A program made the translations under genes and the position numbers. A model generated the notes under the pieces. That model saw only the letters and a program-made list of their open reading frames with translations, searched no databases and was not told the origin of the DNA. A stretch of 64,000 nucleotides of DNA, taken from contig CAXHTE010000019.1 in assembly GCA_964019415.1 (NCBI GenBank), positions 36,376 through 100,375 of the forward strand. The letters are read 5' to 3'. Below are positions 1 to 13,161 of this stretch, in pieces. The first letter of the stretch is position 1; each line of letters opens with the position of its first letter. This DNA comes from Ianthella basta (taxonomy: Eukaryota; Porifera; Demospongiae; Verongiida; Ianthellidae).

Positions 1-2719
1 ATTGAGAGTAGATCCCATTAGTATGTTATAGCTTGACAGTGTATATCCATCCTCAAGACACTTTCCAGCAAAGTCAAGGAGTTGCAGGTCAGGTGGGATG
101 CCCTCCTTGTCTTGAATTTTTGCCTTCACACTCCTAACGCTGTCACTGCGTTCGACATTTAGAGTGATAATCTTGCCTGTCAAGGTCTCCACAAGGATTT
201 GTATACAACAACGTAAAAGTATTAAATGGAGAGTAGCATCCTTTGGTACTACATAGTCTGACAGTGTACATTGATCGTCAAGCTGTTTCCCAGCAAAGAT
301 GAGGCGCTGCTGGTCTGGTGGGATACCCTCCTTGTCTTGAATTTGGGCCTTCACATTGTTAATGGTATCACTAGGTGTTACTTCCAGAGTGATTGTCCTG
401 CCTGACAAAGTCTTCACAAAGATCTGCATACTCCCACCACCACGCCTTCTAAGTACCATATGGAGTGTAGCTCCCTTCTGTATGTTATAATCAGACAATG
501 TACGACCATCTTCAAGCTGAATCCCATTGAAAATTATGCGCTGCTGATCTGGTGGGATGCCCTCCTTGTCTTGAATTTTGGCCTTCACATTCTCAATGCT
601 ATCATAGGGCTCTACTGGCAGACTGATTATCTTGCCTGTCAACATCTTCACAATGATCCCATCATGTAGTGGAGGAATTGGAATAAAATGGAGAGTAGCT
701 TCTTTTGGTACACCATAGTCTGACAGTGTACGTCCATCCTCAAGCTGTTTCCCAGTGAAGATTAGGCGCTGCTGATCTGGTGGGATGCCCTCCATCGCAT
801 TAAATTTGGCCTTCACATTCTCAATGCTATCACTGGGTTCTACTCTTGCTTGTCAAGGTCTTCACAAAGATCTGCATACTGCCACGCAATTGAACTAGTA
901 AATGTAGAGTAGATCCCTTCGTTATGTTATAGTCAGACAGTGTACTTCCAACCTTAAGCAGTTTCCCAGCAAAGATGAGGCGCTGCCAATCTGGTGGGAT
1001 GCCCTCCTTGTCTTGAATTTTTGCCTTCACATACTCAATGCTATCACTGGGTTCTACTTTCAGAGTGATTGTCTTGCCTGTCAAGGTCTTCACATGGATC
1101 CCATCACATAGTCGACGAAATAAATGGAGAGTAGCTTCTTTCTGTACTCTATAGTCAAACAGTGTATGTCCATCCATAAGCCGTCTCCCAGCAAAGAAGA
1201 GGTGCTGCTGGTCTGGTGGGATGCATTCCATGTCTTGAATTTTGGCCTTCACATTCTCAATGCTATCACTGGGTTCTACTGCCAGAGTGATTGTCGTGCC
1301 TGACATGGTCTTCACAAAGATCTGCATACCACCACACAGTCCAAGTACAATGTGGAGGGTATCTCCCTTCTGTATGTTATAGTCAGACAGTGTACATTCA
1401 TCCTCGAGCTGTTTCCCATCAAAGATGAGGTGCTGCTGGTCAAGTGGGATGCCCTCCTGGTCTTGAATTTTGGCCTTCACATTCTCAATGCTGTCACTGG
1501 GTTCTACTGCCAGAGTACTAGGCTTGCCTGTCAAGGTCTTCACAAAGATCTGCATACTCCCACCACCACGCCTTCTAAGTAACATATGGAGTGTAGCTCC
1601 CTTCTGTATGTTATAATCAGACAATGTACGACCATCCTCAAGCTGTTTCCCAGCAAAGATGAGGCGCTGCCGGTCTGGTGGGATGCCCTCCTTGTATTGA
1701 ATTATGGCCTTCACATTCCTAATGCTGTCACTGGGTTCTACTTCCAGAATAATTGTCATGCCTGTCAAGGTCTTCACAAAGATCTGCATATTGTAATCAT
1801 GCACTTCCCATACCACATCAAGAGTTTCTCCTGTGTGTATGTTGCAATCTGACAGTGTATGCCCATCCTCAAGTGCCCTCCCAGCAAAGGTGAGGCATTG
1901 CTGCCTTGGTGAGAGTCCTGTCTTGCATACCAGTTTGTTCTTTACAGTCTCAATTCTGTCACTTGGTTCAAATCCCAGAGTGATTGTCTCATCAGTTGGT
2001 TGTAGAGTGCAAACCGTGTCTACTTCTACAGTATAATGTACAAAAACAACCATAGTATGATGAAATACTAACAGGGTAGAACCACTTTGTATGTTGTAGT
2101 CTGACAGTGCACGTCCATCCTCAAGTGTCCTCAAAGCATACACGAGACACTGTTGTTCTGGTGGGATGCCCTCTCTGGAATGAATTAGAGCTTTCACATT
2201 CACAATGCTGTAACACGACTCTACTTCCAGAGTGACTGTCTTACCTTCTTCAGTCTCTACATTGATTTCCATTACAAGCAGGGTATGCACTAGTTGAATG
2301 GTGTTGTGCTCCTTTATGCCATAGTCTGATAAATCCTGCCCATCTTCAAGTACATATGGGCCACATACAAGACTCTGCTGTTCTTGTGGAATGCCCTTCC
2401 TGAGCTGAATGTGGTACTTCACATCCTCAACCAATTCACTAGGAGAAACCACAAGAGGGACTGTCTTTCCTGATTCCTGAACACTTACATTGACTTGCAT
2501 ATGATCACATGTCATGAGGACAGTGCATTTGTCACACACACTATACTCAGATAAAGTATATCCATCCTCAAGCAGGTTCCCAGCGTAAATGAAACAATTC
2601 TGTTCTGGTGGGATGTCTTCCTTGGCATGTACCTTTGCCTTCACAACCTGAATACGGTCACTGGGCTCTACTTCTATTCTGATGACCTTGCCCTTCAGGC
2701 TCTTCACAAAGATCCACAT
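1..2719 (-). pseudogene. Gene A: ubiquitin-like repeat protein, partial and frameshifted
   Basis: Paralogue of genes B and C that runs off the left edge, so the GTPase and death-domain parts are not visible. The conserved start MWIFVK is at 2719; an ORF can be extended to 2779 through MTILLSHR, but that stretch is probably 5'UTR because gene C has a stop just upstream of the same ATG. The frame is open from 2719 to a TGA at 830-832 (629 residues) and holds eight ubiquitin-like repeats plus the start of a ninth. Near 856 a 14-base stretch present in every sister repeat is missing, which shifts the frame. Beyond it the repeats continue open in another frame to base 1 (at least 12 repeats in all). 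Several repeats are close to ubiquitin ([21 protein letters not shown]). The gene is probably disabled, or encodes a truncated repeat-only protein; an assembly error cannot be excluded. Confidence 0.75.
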
Positions 2720-2735
2720 GATTTCACACCAAATT

Positions 2736-5700
2736 CTGTGTGACAATAAAATTGTCATTGAATGCGCATTTGGAGGCAACTACTAAGTAAACGGCTACTT
2801 TAAAATCATAAACATAGCTAATAGTCCAGAACATGCAGCTTTGATGTCTATAAACACCACACACAATCTATGTGAAGGTCACACCTGATGATGCCCACAT
2901 GGCTATGGTTACTGACAATGTTTCACAGGCAGTTAGTAACCCAAAACAGTTTACAATACATGGTTGGAGCATGCAGCTTCAGGAACTAAGCTACTTTCAT
3001 TAGTGGAGAATTATGATGTAGTTGTCCACTGATGCTAGACAAGCATGAAGGACACTTTGGTGAGTTTTAAGGTTGTGAATATTGGCCTATATACTTGCAC
3101 CGTGAAGGCAGAACAGCTATGTATCATAAACAAGATAATGGAAAATGGAATACAGACAGGAAAACACTCAACAACTATCAGATTAGTCTCGTGTGGCTAC
3201 TACCTTTCCTCCATGCACTTTTGCTATTGCACACACCCTCCCCCCCCCCATTGGAGCATTATGCAATAGTGGAAGTGGAGGAAAATGACTGGCCACACGA
3301 GAGACTACTATCAGATAATCATTAATATGAAGCATTTTGTGATTTCCCTCCATCCATCATATACCATATAGTAGGAAAGAAATTTTCATTTAGGCTACTA
3401 TGTCTACATGGATGTATTGAACACTACCAAGCATCACAGAAGAGTTGCAATGTGCCAGGGAGAACAGTAATTCCGGGATCAATACTCAGGAGCGATACTG
3501 AAGGTTGACAAGGTAGTTGGGCATGTTCCTTAGAAGATTTCAAGGTGTGTGCGCTGTACGTTTCTGTCTGCCTTTTCTATCCACTCTGGCTTCACTTTGG
3601 CCAATAAGTGTCTTTTTGGATCACAGAGACACTGATCATGAACATGGGGAGAAGTGTTTTTAACAAAGCCATTCAGAGTGATAATAGGTCCACAACCCCC
3701 CTCCCCCCCAGCTGACACAGTGTCAACTCACAGCATATGCAATAGCACAACAAGCAATAGCACATGTACATGTTAATCAATGCAGGTGTATATGTGTATA
3801 TACCTATGTCTATGTGCTCATGTATGGGATAAAATTTCACGAAGCACAAAGCAGATTTGGATAAAGGACAAAAATCACAAACATAAAACCATTACAAATT
3901 TTCCCACTATTATATTATGGTAAGGCAAACAAGCTCAAATTTGTATGCACCAGTCTGTGCTACCACCAGCCACAGTAGAGAGTTGTATGATGATAACATT
4001 TATATTACATGGTACGTGTAATTGCAAATACATGTAAGTATTGCTTTGAATAGTTCTGTATATGCAAGCTTTCCCCCTACTGAGGAAGAACAGTCAGCTG
4101 TAACTATCCACAATTGAGGGGATCACTGGGGGGGGGGGGGGGGGGTGGCCTCAATCTTGAGATCTTGCATCTTGTGTCTTAGCTCCAGTCTTTGCTCCAC
4201 ACTCAGTCTGTTGATGTACATCAGTTTTTCTCTTCTTGACATAACATTAATTCCCTTTAATCATTCCCTTGTAATGCATAACACTGCATGATTACACTAG
4301 AACTACTGTAACACTTTTATGGAGTGTTACAGTAGCCATAATCTTATATACAGTATGATTACATTGGCAAATATAATCATGGCAGCAGAGTTCTACATAT
4401 GGCAGGGTACAATTATATGGAGTAAAGTAAACACAACCTAACCATGCACACCAAACCCATGCTATTGTTAGCTCATCCTTGATGGCTCTCTTCACTCTGG
4501 ACATTTAGCCAGAGTGAACAAAATGTGCTAGAATTATGCTCCTGAGGTCATTGTGCCTGCGTGAACAACACATTTTTGCACTTCTTTTTCTTAATTACAT
4601 ACATTCAATAATGATCTCGAAGAAAAGGTAGAATAACATAGCAGCCTTCTGAATAACTGCAGTAGCTGATAGAGGCATGTCAAACATCATTGCAATTGGT
4701 TACCATCTTTATTGCACAGAAAGGGAATCACCCACACAATGTCAAACAAACGTTAATATGTTATAATAGATTGTTAAATAGATTGTTAAATGAATAATGA
4801 ATTATAACATATTTCAGGCTTGTCAGACATCACACTCATGATGTCTATTTAGGAATGGCCCTGATACAAATGGCTATTCCTAATTATCTATGCTAATGTT
4901 TTGATGATGGCAACACACCCAAAGCCAGCTTGGAGTACATACATGTAAGCGTGAGATGGCTGCTCTTACCCCATTTCGTCATTTCATGTTCTTCTCCTCC
5001 ACTTGCTCCTCCTGCCCACCAAATTTTGTGCACTCTTAGCACATGACACAGGTAGGAATGTAATACGGTGATGCTGCAATGTAGCTATCAAGCATCACGC
5101 TCGTGACATCTATTTTAGGAATGTGCCTGATAAACATGACTGCTCTATGTTAATGTATTAGTGCACTTCGGTAAAACTAGCCAAGCGGCGGCAGCGAGAA
5201 ACAATTAAAGGCCATGTATAGGGTTCTTTTGATGTATTAAAGATGACAGCGCATCCAAAGCCAGCCTGGAGTGCACGTGAGAGAAAGCGACATAGGCTGC
5301 TCATACCCCATTTTCACATAATTATCAATGGTTGTTCCCATTCTCCCATCCTCAGGTGACCCCAGGTCATAAGGTGGGGATTGTCCTGGTAGTTGTAGCT
5401 AGCCCCAGGGGTAGGGCATTGGTTAGCTCTGTAGCTAGAACCCTTATGTGTGCTACGAACTGTTAGAATGGTATTCCCCACCTAATGGGGTGGGGATTCG
5501 CACTAAAGTTGCACACAAGGGGTAGGGGAAAGACCAGCAGCAAAGCGACAATCCCTACCTCTTACCCTGGGGCATTCCGAGGTGGGGACGATTGATACCG
5601 TATATCTTCTAATTTTTCGTCAGGGCAAGATTCTCAGAAGCAACATCATTTAGAAGTATGTTGGCCGGCTAGCTGAACATGACCAATAAATAGAAGAATA

Positions 5701-7533
5701 ATTATGACGATTGAATCATAGATAGCAAAAACCATTGAATAGAAGTCGCCGGTGCCCATTTAAAATCGTCAAATGGCCGCCTTTAGCTGCGAGTTGTTGC
5801 TATTAGAGGGTGCCACGTGTATAAAGAAAGTTGGGAACCCGGCGTTGGCGATCTAGTCACTTTCGAAAGGCACATTAGTGAGATACGACGCACTAAGGTA
5901 CCTGTACTGACAGCAGGAGGGCTATCAGGCAGACGAAGCGAACGTAGCTAACCCGTAACGGTGCAACTCTTCGTCCATCGCGAACGGCTTAAGCTACGAA
6001 CAAAGGACAAATAAGGTGATGTCACAATAGAATACGTCATAATGACGGCGAATTGAAAGAATGACGTGGATTTATAAGACGGCAAATTTCGTCAGAAGAA
6101 AACCGCACGTTTCGTACAGATGACGGAAAATTGGAAGGACAAAAAATAGAAGATATACGGTAGGGGCATTAGGGAAACGGCGTCTGACCACAATCTCTCT
6201 TCTATAATCTTACTATAATTCACGGGATCTTCTTACTATAATTCACGGGATCTAGAATTTTATGTATGTTTGTTCAGCCATAAAATCGGCGCCTTGCGGG
6301 AAATCGGCTCGAGACGCTCTGTGCCAGTTGAGGGACTGGGGGGCCATGTTCTTAGCGGGGTGCCGTTCGCCTAGCTGCCTTGCGGCCGAAGAGCAAGATG
6401 TCCTTCGTCAATTCTCCGCGGGCCGATATGCCATTTTTAACATTATCGACCGGCCTTTCCACTACCGGTCTTGTGCGTACTTGATACGAGCCATGCCAGT
6501 TAAAGGAGTGAAAGGACATGAGCTTAGAGAGGTGCCGTTCACCTAGCTGCCCTGCAGCCGAAGAGCACGCTTCCTTTTACTCCGCCGGCCGAGACGCCAT
6601 TTTTAATTAGCGGTCTCGAGGACTTTCGGTTACGGAAGATCCTATTCGTTGTCGCGCGCCAAACGTTCGAATTAAACACTACCGTCCTTATAGCAGCCAG
6701 TCTCCGTTGCTACCTGTGTAAATAGTTCAAAACTTGCAAGGGACCGACTCGCTGGCTTGAGATAGGCTGGGAACCCGCCATTTTAACTACTCTTGCAGCC
6801 CTTAATTGACAAAGTACAGCATTTCATTCCACCATAAGAATGTTATGTCACATCCAGCCGAAGTGCGCTGAGCACGCGGAGAGACCCGCCCGAAGGGCGG
6901 GTATGTCCGCTAGTATTATACTATCTTCCGGGCCAGTGTGTGATGACAAAGTAGCTAGCGGCTAGACTAGTCCACAGCTGGCTGGATTAGTTTAGCCCCT
7001 CATTACTTCCACTCCACACCGCCGGCGTTTAGCATGCATGGTCTAACTAGCACGACTAAGAAAATTAAGATCCATTCGGTATAGCTATAGCGGTGAGGGG
7101 GAAACGGACGGCATACTCACTACTGTTGAGCAATCCCTAGCTCTCATCCGTGATTTCTATATCTCGTCCGTGGCTATAACAAACTCACTACTACGCAGAG
7201 GCATTTTCAGGGTCGGGTATAATTTTCGAACCAAAACGGACCGATCGGACTGGACCAATACATTAGATAGGTGCCTGTGCGGTCCATCAGAAAGCTGCTA
7301 CTCACGCTTTAGCCCTTTGTATCGACTTGTCTGCACTAGGTTGGCTTTCTCTGTGCTTGGTACGACAGTGGCATCCTTCGCTGATTGATCAGATAGCTAA
7401 ATAGTTCGCTAAAGCTAAGACATTCCGTTTTACGAAACTGTTCCCTTGCCTCTCACTTTATGGTTTCCACCTTCATAGCTGTGCTACAGGAGCCGCGAAC
7501 AATCCTCACCCTAACCCTGTTTGGAAGACTCAC
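2736..7533 (-). other. Inferred 5' intron of gene A
   Basis: The acceptor is a cag ending at 2736, 16 bases before the ATG plus one; genes B and C have a cag exactly 16 noncoding bases before their ATGs too. The inferred donor is GTGAGTC starting at 7533. The 4.8 kb between holds no convincing gene. It contains a 19-base G run near 4128-4146, a diverged local duplication (about 4830-4990 and 5090-5310), a TA-flanked miniature element at 5598-6160, a 27-base doublet of an attcacgggatc-containing sequence near 6205-6252, and a diverged pair of GC-richer segments around 6360-6600. Much of it aligns by eye to the 5' intron of gene B, where transposons have been added. Splicing is inferred, not shown. 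Confidence 0.5.
5598..6160. mobile_element. Tc1/mariner-like miniature element with TA flanks
   Basis: A 563-base element. Its left end ccgtatatcttcta and right end tagaagatatacgg are inverted repeats of each other. A TA dinucleotide lies directly outside each end (5596-5597 and 6161-6162), as expected for a TA target duplication. There is no coding sequence. It interrupts an older sequence whose two halves (ggtggggacg and ggggcattaggg) lie on either side. Superfamily assignment rests only on the TA duplication and end structure. Confidence 0.6.
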
Positions 7534-7660
7534 CGTTAACCAGAGCTGTCCTCCCAAAAGGCTTGAACTCGCTCCTCCTCAGGCTACTGGTCGGCTTCAC
7601 TCGTCCTGCCGGCGCGCCTGATTCAATTCAGACAATGACCGATGAGGGAGACCGGCGATC
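7534..7660 (-). promoter_or_regulatory. Inferred 5' noncoding exon of gene A
   Basis: Ends in a strong donor context (GTTAACG followed by GTGAGTC) and contains no ATG on the minus strand. Nearly the same block occurs at 34483-34610 upstream of gene B, and a diverged version at 47509-47650. Conservation of the exon and its donor, against a diverged surrounding, suggests a first exon and promoter-proximal region shared by the family. The upstream boundary (transcription start) cannot be placed from sequence and is a guess. Confidence 0.45.
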
Positions 7661-7760
7661 AGATCTTGCCAAGAAAGTTTCCTACTCCCGGGTTAGCTAG
7701 CCAGAACGCTTCCCTTTCTTCGGGTTATTTTGACATCCGCAGTCGGCCTTTCCGGCGGCA

Positions 7761-8331
7761 ATCACGCGCACGCGAGAGCTGTATGCATGAATATGGTTTG
7801 ACACTAGTCTGTACCACTCGCATCTACACAAGTGGTGTGGCGCACATGCATGGCGTTTAGATGGGACGGTCTAGCAAACCAGACTATAGGTCTGACACTA
7901 TGACACTGAAAGGTACCCTGTCACAAGGAAGAGAACAGCTTCACACTACTACCTCACAATATGCAACCATTTGTGTTAGGTCACTCACCATCCATCTCAA
8001 CTGTGCGAGGTGATCACATGACTGGTCAGGGTTGGTCACATGACCTGCCACTCTGGGCAGTAGAGCACCCAAACCTGTTGCATGGAGGTACTCCTGTATT
8101 GTATAGGGTAGACAGATTGTACCTATGTACACACCCATATTAGGGCATGGGCTCAATCAGCATGACAGCATCTGGTAATGTATACAAAACATGGGAGTGC
8201 ACTCTTGTACCTCACACACCACTCACAACTTGAATTCACAATTAACACAGGCACGAATGCAACCTTTGGCTTATTGTAGCAAATGAAAGCATGTTCATGC
8301 GTAGGAACACAAAACTAACAATTAGGTATGT

Positions 8332-8332
<1 letters not shown>
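7761..8332. other. Intergenic stretch between unit A promoter and unit B 3' flank
   Basis: No open frame with family resemblance and no element ends. The short frames here on both strands look like chance ORFs. The region separates the inferred gene A first exon from the start of the sequence duplicated in unit C. Confidence 0.4.

Positions 8333-8377
<45 letters not shown>
8333..8377. repeat. (CA)n microsatellite
   Basis: An uninterrupted CA run of about 22 repeats. It produces spurious His-Thr and Cys-Val ORFs on the two strands. Confidence 0.97.
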
Positions 8378-8382
<5 letters not shown>

Positions 8383-10557
8383 CTTCAGGTCTTGTTTCAC
8401 AGAGTGCTTCACTAGACATTCCTTCATCCTCTCAATGATGGACGCAGCTGAGCACAGAACAGACACAAAGCAACACAACAACTCACCAACACCTGCTCTG
8501 CATGAATAACTCATGAATACACAGTACAACATACAACATTAACTGATGCACACCATGGATTAAAGGTATATGAACATGCTTGCTTTGTTGGAGAAGTGAC
8601 ACACACACACTTGTATGCAGACAAAGCCTCCCCTCCACCACACCTCATCTCTGGCACTAAAGCCATGCTCAAAAGAAACCTTCCTATCAGTGGTGTCCAC
8701 AAGGGTTACATCTAATTATAATGACACATCCACTGATGCCCGCAAACATAATGAGTCACCAAACAGTGAATTGTGTTCATGTCACACTGGAAATATATAG
8801 GGAACTCCATTGGTGCTGTTCATTTTAGCTCCTCCTCTATGGCGAGGGGTCTATAGCGTGACAGCAAAGACTGTTGCTGGTCCTAGTGAGTGTATGGTGA
8901 TATACAGTAGGACACACCATGCGGACACTACACTATTCTACTAATGGTTATGGTACACACAAGCATACCACCTGTGACTGTGAGGGTATACTGGATTAAA
9001 ACTAGCTAGATCCCTTTTGCCTGATTGACACACCCTAGTCCCTGACATTACTGTTTAATTCTTTGAGCATTCACACACTTTTCAGTTCTGTGTTTGAATA
9101 CAGCACATGTACACATGTGTACAGTGACTACGTACAGTGTGTATACATAAACAAGCATACTCACTCACACTAATAGGAAAAAACAATACAATAGTAGGAA
9201 ACTATAGCTATGCATTGTACACTCTCTTCACACATCACACATACTATATGAAGGTGAAACTCACACCTTTCTTTGTAATTGACACTTCCACTTCAACCTC
9301 CACTGGGTGGGCCCTGACTAAGTGTATACCTTGAGACACTTGGCTTAGGTTAGGAGGAAGAGGGAGGTTAAAATTAATATGGCAATTGCAACACACTTTG
9401 TACAGTATGCACAAGAGTGCTAGCAAGCTGCATGGCCGTATGTATGCTCTTCATGAACACAGTTTCACATAATGATATTGCTAATATATGTGCACAGTCA
9501 ACCTATAGCTAGCCTTACAATGATTGTCAACTGAGGCCACTTGCAGTGATCGATATGTTACTGCAAAATCAGATGGCAACATTAGCCTTGGCTAGGTACG
9601 CACGTCCCTTCATACGTACTATACTTCTGTGTCAGAGGGCCATTATCAGGCATATGCACTAAACCAGGCACATGCAGCGTACACACATCAGGATCATTCA
9701 ATCTCTCCATGCATACAAAAGAATGAAGGGCAGATGTATAATACTATAATTATATGCCAAAATGCACAAAGATACAAAATGTACACACTCAAACTGAGTC
9801 AGAAGCAATAACGCATGCAATGTTTGCGATCGAGTATATACATATGTATGAGAAATACAAGCAAATAGCAGTTACGTGTAAGGTCCAGTCTGGTAAACAT
9901 AAACAGGACATGCATGTCATGCAATAAACAAACAAACAAACTGTAATCCATTCACACGGCTGACAGGAAACTAGACTGAGGTTCACACCTGCATGTGCAT
10001 GGAATGGTCAAAGAAAATGGCTCCTTTGACACATAATGTTTCAATTGTACACAGATGCGTACAAGAAGTACAGAGCAAACAGGAAAAGAAATTGCTCAGT
10101 TCATACTGCATTGCTTAGGTGACCATGACAAAAGATGGAGTTGACTGTATTGATATTGAGAGACAATGTTGTATTGAATAGAATTGAGTTAAGTTGTGAT
10201 TGTCTCAGTGTTGCCTATTCCCAAACCAGTCTTAGTTAATGACATCACAAAGACAGAGCCACTCCATGACTGAACAATGTGAAGGCTGGTAATGCTGATA
10301 ACTTCCTTTATGACCGTTCTCCTACATACAGCCCCACCCCCATAAGTGGAAAAGCACAGTTTGGTCCAGATTGTGTCTGAGTTGTAGAGTTGCGTTATAC
10401 TTTACAAAACAGTCAGCGAATGCTGTGTCTGTTGTAAGCTAACTGTCATGAGGTACCACTGTGTATACGTATGTACATAGCAAAATAGATAATACAAAAA
10501 TGGCTGTCACATGATAAATCTCACCTTGTGTGTACAGAGTAGAAAACCGACAATACC
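8378..10557 (-). other. 3' flank of unit B, no gene recognised
   Basis: This stretch is duplicated at about 48400-50076 in unit C. Possible small exons on the minus strand can be imagined (for example one ending at a donor near 9268 and one ending CATGCAG before GTGTGA near 9990), but their frames are not conserved between the copies, so I do not call them. A segment around 10010-10040, on the minus strand reading YVSKEPFSLTIPHA in the related copies, recurs near 14860, 49570 and 55380. It may be a relic exon or just part of the duplicated background. Confidence 0.35.
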
Positions 10558-11019
10558 TCAGCTCAGTGGGTGGCTGATGGTGGCAGATACACACTTTGAA
10601 TGTTGGCGGAGCTCCTTTCTGAGTCCTGTGCAGTGTTTCTCTCCGATACCAGCATACACCATAGCACCAAGGAGCACTTTCCAGGTGCAAGTCTTGCCGT
10701 GGTGACCCTCTGACCACATTATAAGCCCTTCTTGAACTGCCTCCTCCTCACTGAAAGGGTGCTTGCTGTAGCATGCTCTAACTGTTTCAGGAGCCAGTCC
10801 CACACCTTCGAGCACCGCATGTCCCTTCCCTGCCGACTTTCGACTCACATACGTACGGAAGAGAACGATATATTCCAAATTAGCTGCAGAAAAGGTAGAA
10901 GCAGTTTAGTGTGACTCTTGTGAGTACAAGAAGTGAACTGGCAGTGCATGCACCAACTCACCAATCACTGACTGAGACAAGATTGCATCATCTGTATTGA
11001 TCATGGTTGTAGGTCGATT
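10558..11019 (-). CDS. Distal death-domain module of unit B (two terminal exons)
   Basis: Two exons read in phase. Exon 10962-11019 (58 bases) enters in phase 0 and leaves in phase 1 and encodes a linker with DDAILSQSV. Exon 10558-10883 (326 bases) ends in TGA and encodes a death-domain-like fold: [15 protein letters not shown], then [19 protein letters not shown], then TWKVLLGAM. Lengths and phases equal those of exons 5 and 6 of gene B at 15723-15780 and 15330-15655, so this is a duplicated module. Its 5' exons are not resolved. Candidates upstream are 11674-11732 and a small exon at 13618-13730. It could be the end of a separate small adaptor gene or alternative terminal exons of gene B. 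Confidence 0.6.
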
Positions 11020-11673
11020 CTGAGAGCAAGTTACAAAGAGACAATTGCACATTGCTTAGACATGCAAATATAATAATGTGACACAATCTGTACACTATAG
11101 GTACAGACTGTTTGCCGCCATCATGCCATTGTCCACACACTACATACATAAGTTGTGATTAACGCATATACAGCCATGTGTCTATCAGACATGACAACTG
11201 TACTGGTTATATTTAACTGGCATTCCTACTGTGTGTTGTATTTGTTTGTCAGAATATACATTAGCAGACCAGTCAAATGTAAAGGGGTGATCGTAGCATG
11301 TGCACACAAGGTAGTTAAGGTGTGTGGTAACAGTTTGATAGTGTTACTGTTTTGTTCATGAAATGAGTTGTGAAGGGTATTACTGCCTACTAACAAATAA
11401 GGATGCATAAGGAACACAGCCAGTCTGTCGTCAGGTCAGTCATACTGCACAAAGGCAATGCTGAAGACCTACATAGCTGTTTGTATGTGTGGGGCAAGCA
11501 TGAGCAAGCCTCAGCTAACTACTGCAGCAGCTGCAGGGTGGCTTCAACCAAGCAAATATATCGTGCTTGCTAGCACACATGCTTGACAGGTAGGCTACAG
11601 CACTGCACTGTACACATGTGGACCTTTACATGCGCATACACAGTGGCTTGTAGGAAGGTGACGTGAGACTTAC

Positions 11674-11732
11674 CACAGAAGGGAGGCTGCCAATGGCGTG
11701 GGGTCCAGTGGGCAGATCAGCACTGAGCAGAC
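11674..11732 (-). other. Candidate small exon (59 bases)
   Basis: Bounded by cag and by GTAAGT on the minus strand. The phase-1-to-phase-0 frame reads LLSADLPTG and would join in frame to the distal death-domain module. The unit C copy (51621-51679) has a single-base change that makes a TGA in that frame, so either copy C is broken or the exon is not real. Confidence 0.25.
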
Positions 11733-12075
11733 CTGCACACATGAGAACAGATAGAAACTAGAGTGCACATAGTGCACATACCTCACACAGGACTAGACAG
11801 TGATTGCTGGATGTGAAGCATACTGTGAAGGCTACTTGCAATTGCTGTGTTGTACTAACACTGGAACTGCAGTATCTATGTGCAATGATGTGTAGATTCT
11901 CATACGTATGTCCACATACACAGATGTGTGTAGTGAGAACAATCTGCAATGTTCGCTTGACAGAGCAATGTGTCATAAAGTGGCACATACATAAGATGCA
12001 ACTGTCTGATGAGCAAGGGCTCACAAACCATCGACTCAGAACTGGCCATATATACTGTGCATGTGCACGTACTGT

Positions 12076-12078
<3 letters not shown>

Positions 12079-12125
<47 letters not shown>

Positions 12126-12229
12126 CACCACACACACACGCTCACACACACTCACACACGCTCACGCTCACACACACACACACACGTGTGCACAGACACA
12201 CGTGCACACACATACTGTACACACATGCA

Positions 12230-12283
<54 letters not shown>

Positions 12284-12351
12284 TGCACAGACACACATGC
12301 ACACACATAGGCGCACACACGCACACACACATGCACACACACACACACGCA

Positions 12352-12413
<62 letters not shown>
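12079..12413. repeat. Compound (CA)n microsatellite block
   Basis: Three long CA runs (about 12079-12123, 12234-12280 and 12355-12412) separated by CA-rich, cryptically simple sequence. The long His-Thr and Cys-Val ORFs on both strands here are artefacts of the repeat. Confidence 0.95.
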
Positions 12414-12414
<1 letters not shown>

Positions 12415-12939
12415 CCCATAAATCATACACATATTAAGTGTACCTGTCTCATCTCATCAATCTGTCTCGCTGTGCTTCAAGAATCTTTGAAGAAGCTGTG
12501 AAATGGTGAAAGCTCACAAGTGTACATGTATTGGGAGAGACCTGTCCAAGACAGTCACTGTGTAAAGCAGCCACCTCTCTAAAACAGCCAGCCTCCTTGG
12601 CCCCAAATAGCACTAACATGGCACAGTAATATTGCAGTCCATCTCTGTAATGCAGCAACTTCCTCTCTATAGAGACTAGTCACAGACACAGATTACTGCA
12701 CAACACACATACCCACACTTATGTTGCACATGTCACAGAAAGTTGTGATTCCATTTAAAAGCAAACATTTTGTACTTAGTTTAATACACGTGTACTGCTT
12801 CATGCAGTGCTAGTTTGCAATCAAATTATAATTTCCAGAATAAAATGCAACAACTTTGCAGGTCTCACATCCTCCCACCCTAACCTGCTTCCCATGCATT
12901 AATGTGTTTATGCTTACATGTTCCTCACCCACCTTGTCT

Positions 12940-13161
12940 CATTGGGGAAGTGCTGGGTGGTCTGTGGTTGACACAGTGAGGGAGGTGGGCAGGGTAGTGC
13001 ACACAAGGCATGGTCCCATCACAAGGCAAGGTGAGAGCATCGTCCTGTCCAGCCGTCACCTGCAGTGGCCTCAAGCTCATCACATCATTCAGAGTGAGGT
13101 TGATGGTGGCAGCTGGTTGTATTGGTGCAGAGTGCGGAATCAGTAGTCTTGACTCTGCCAC
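12940..13161 (-). other. Conserved open segment, possible exon
   Basis: A minus-strand frame reading TINLTLNDVMSLRPLQ and onwards to a possible donor (CAAG before GTGGGT). It is almost identical at about 53050-53265 in unit C. A plausible acceptor (caaccag) precedes the TINL part. I do not recognise the domain. The frame is open in both copies, but overall nucleotide identity between the copies is too high for that to be strong evidence of coding. Confidence 0.3.

Noticed and set aside
1352..1852. Plus-strand frames reading LLYVI(V/I)RQCT across gene A, and similar frames in genes B and C
   Set aside because: Antisense shadows of the ubiquitin repeats; their periodicity and similarity follow from the repeat array on the minus strand.
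2720..2779. N-terminal extension [11 protein letters not shown] in genes A and B as coding
   Set aside because: Gene C has a stop immediately upstream of the conserved MWIFVK start, and a splice acceptor fits 16 bases before that ATG in all three genes.
9244..9345. Small exon encoding AHPVEVEVEVSITKK near 9268-9312
   Set aside because: The unit C counterpart does not keep the same frame or residues, so constraint is not shown.
11804..12501. Long His-Thr and Cys-Val reading frames
   Set aside because: They are translations of CA/TG microsatellites and exist in several frames and on both strands. The same applies at 8291-8509, 37011-37398, 49144-49598 and 52055-52608.
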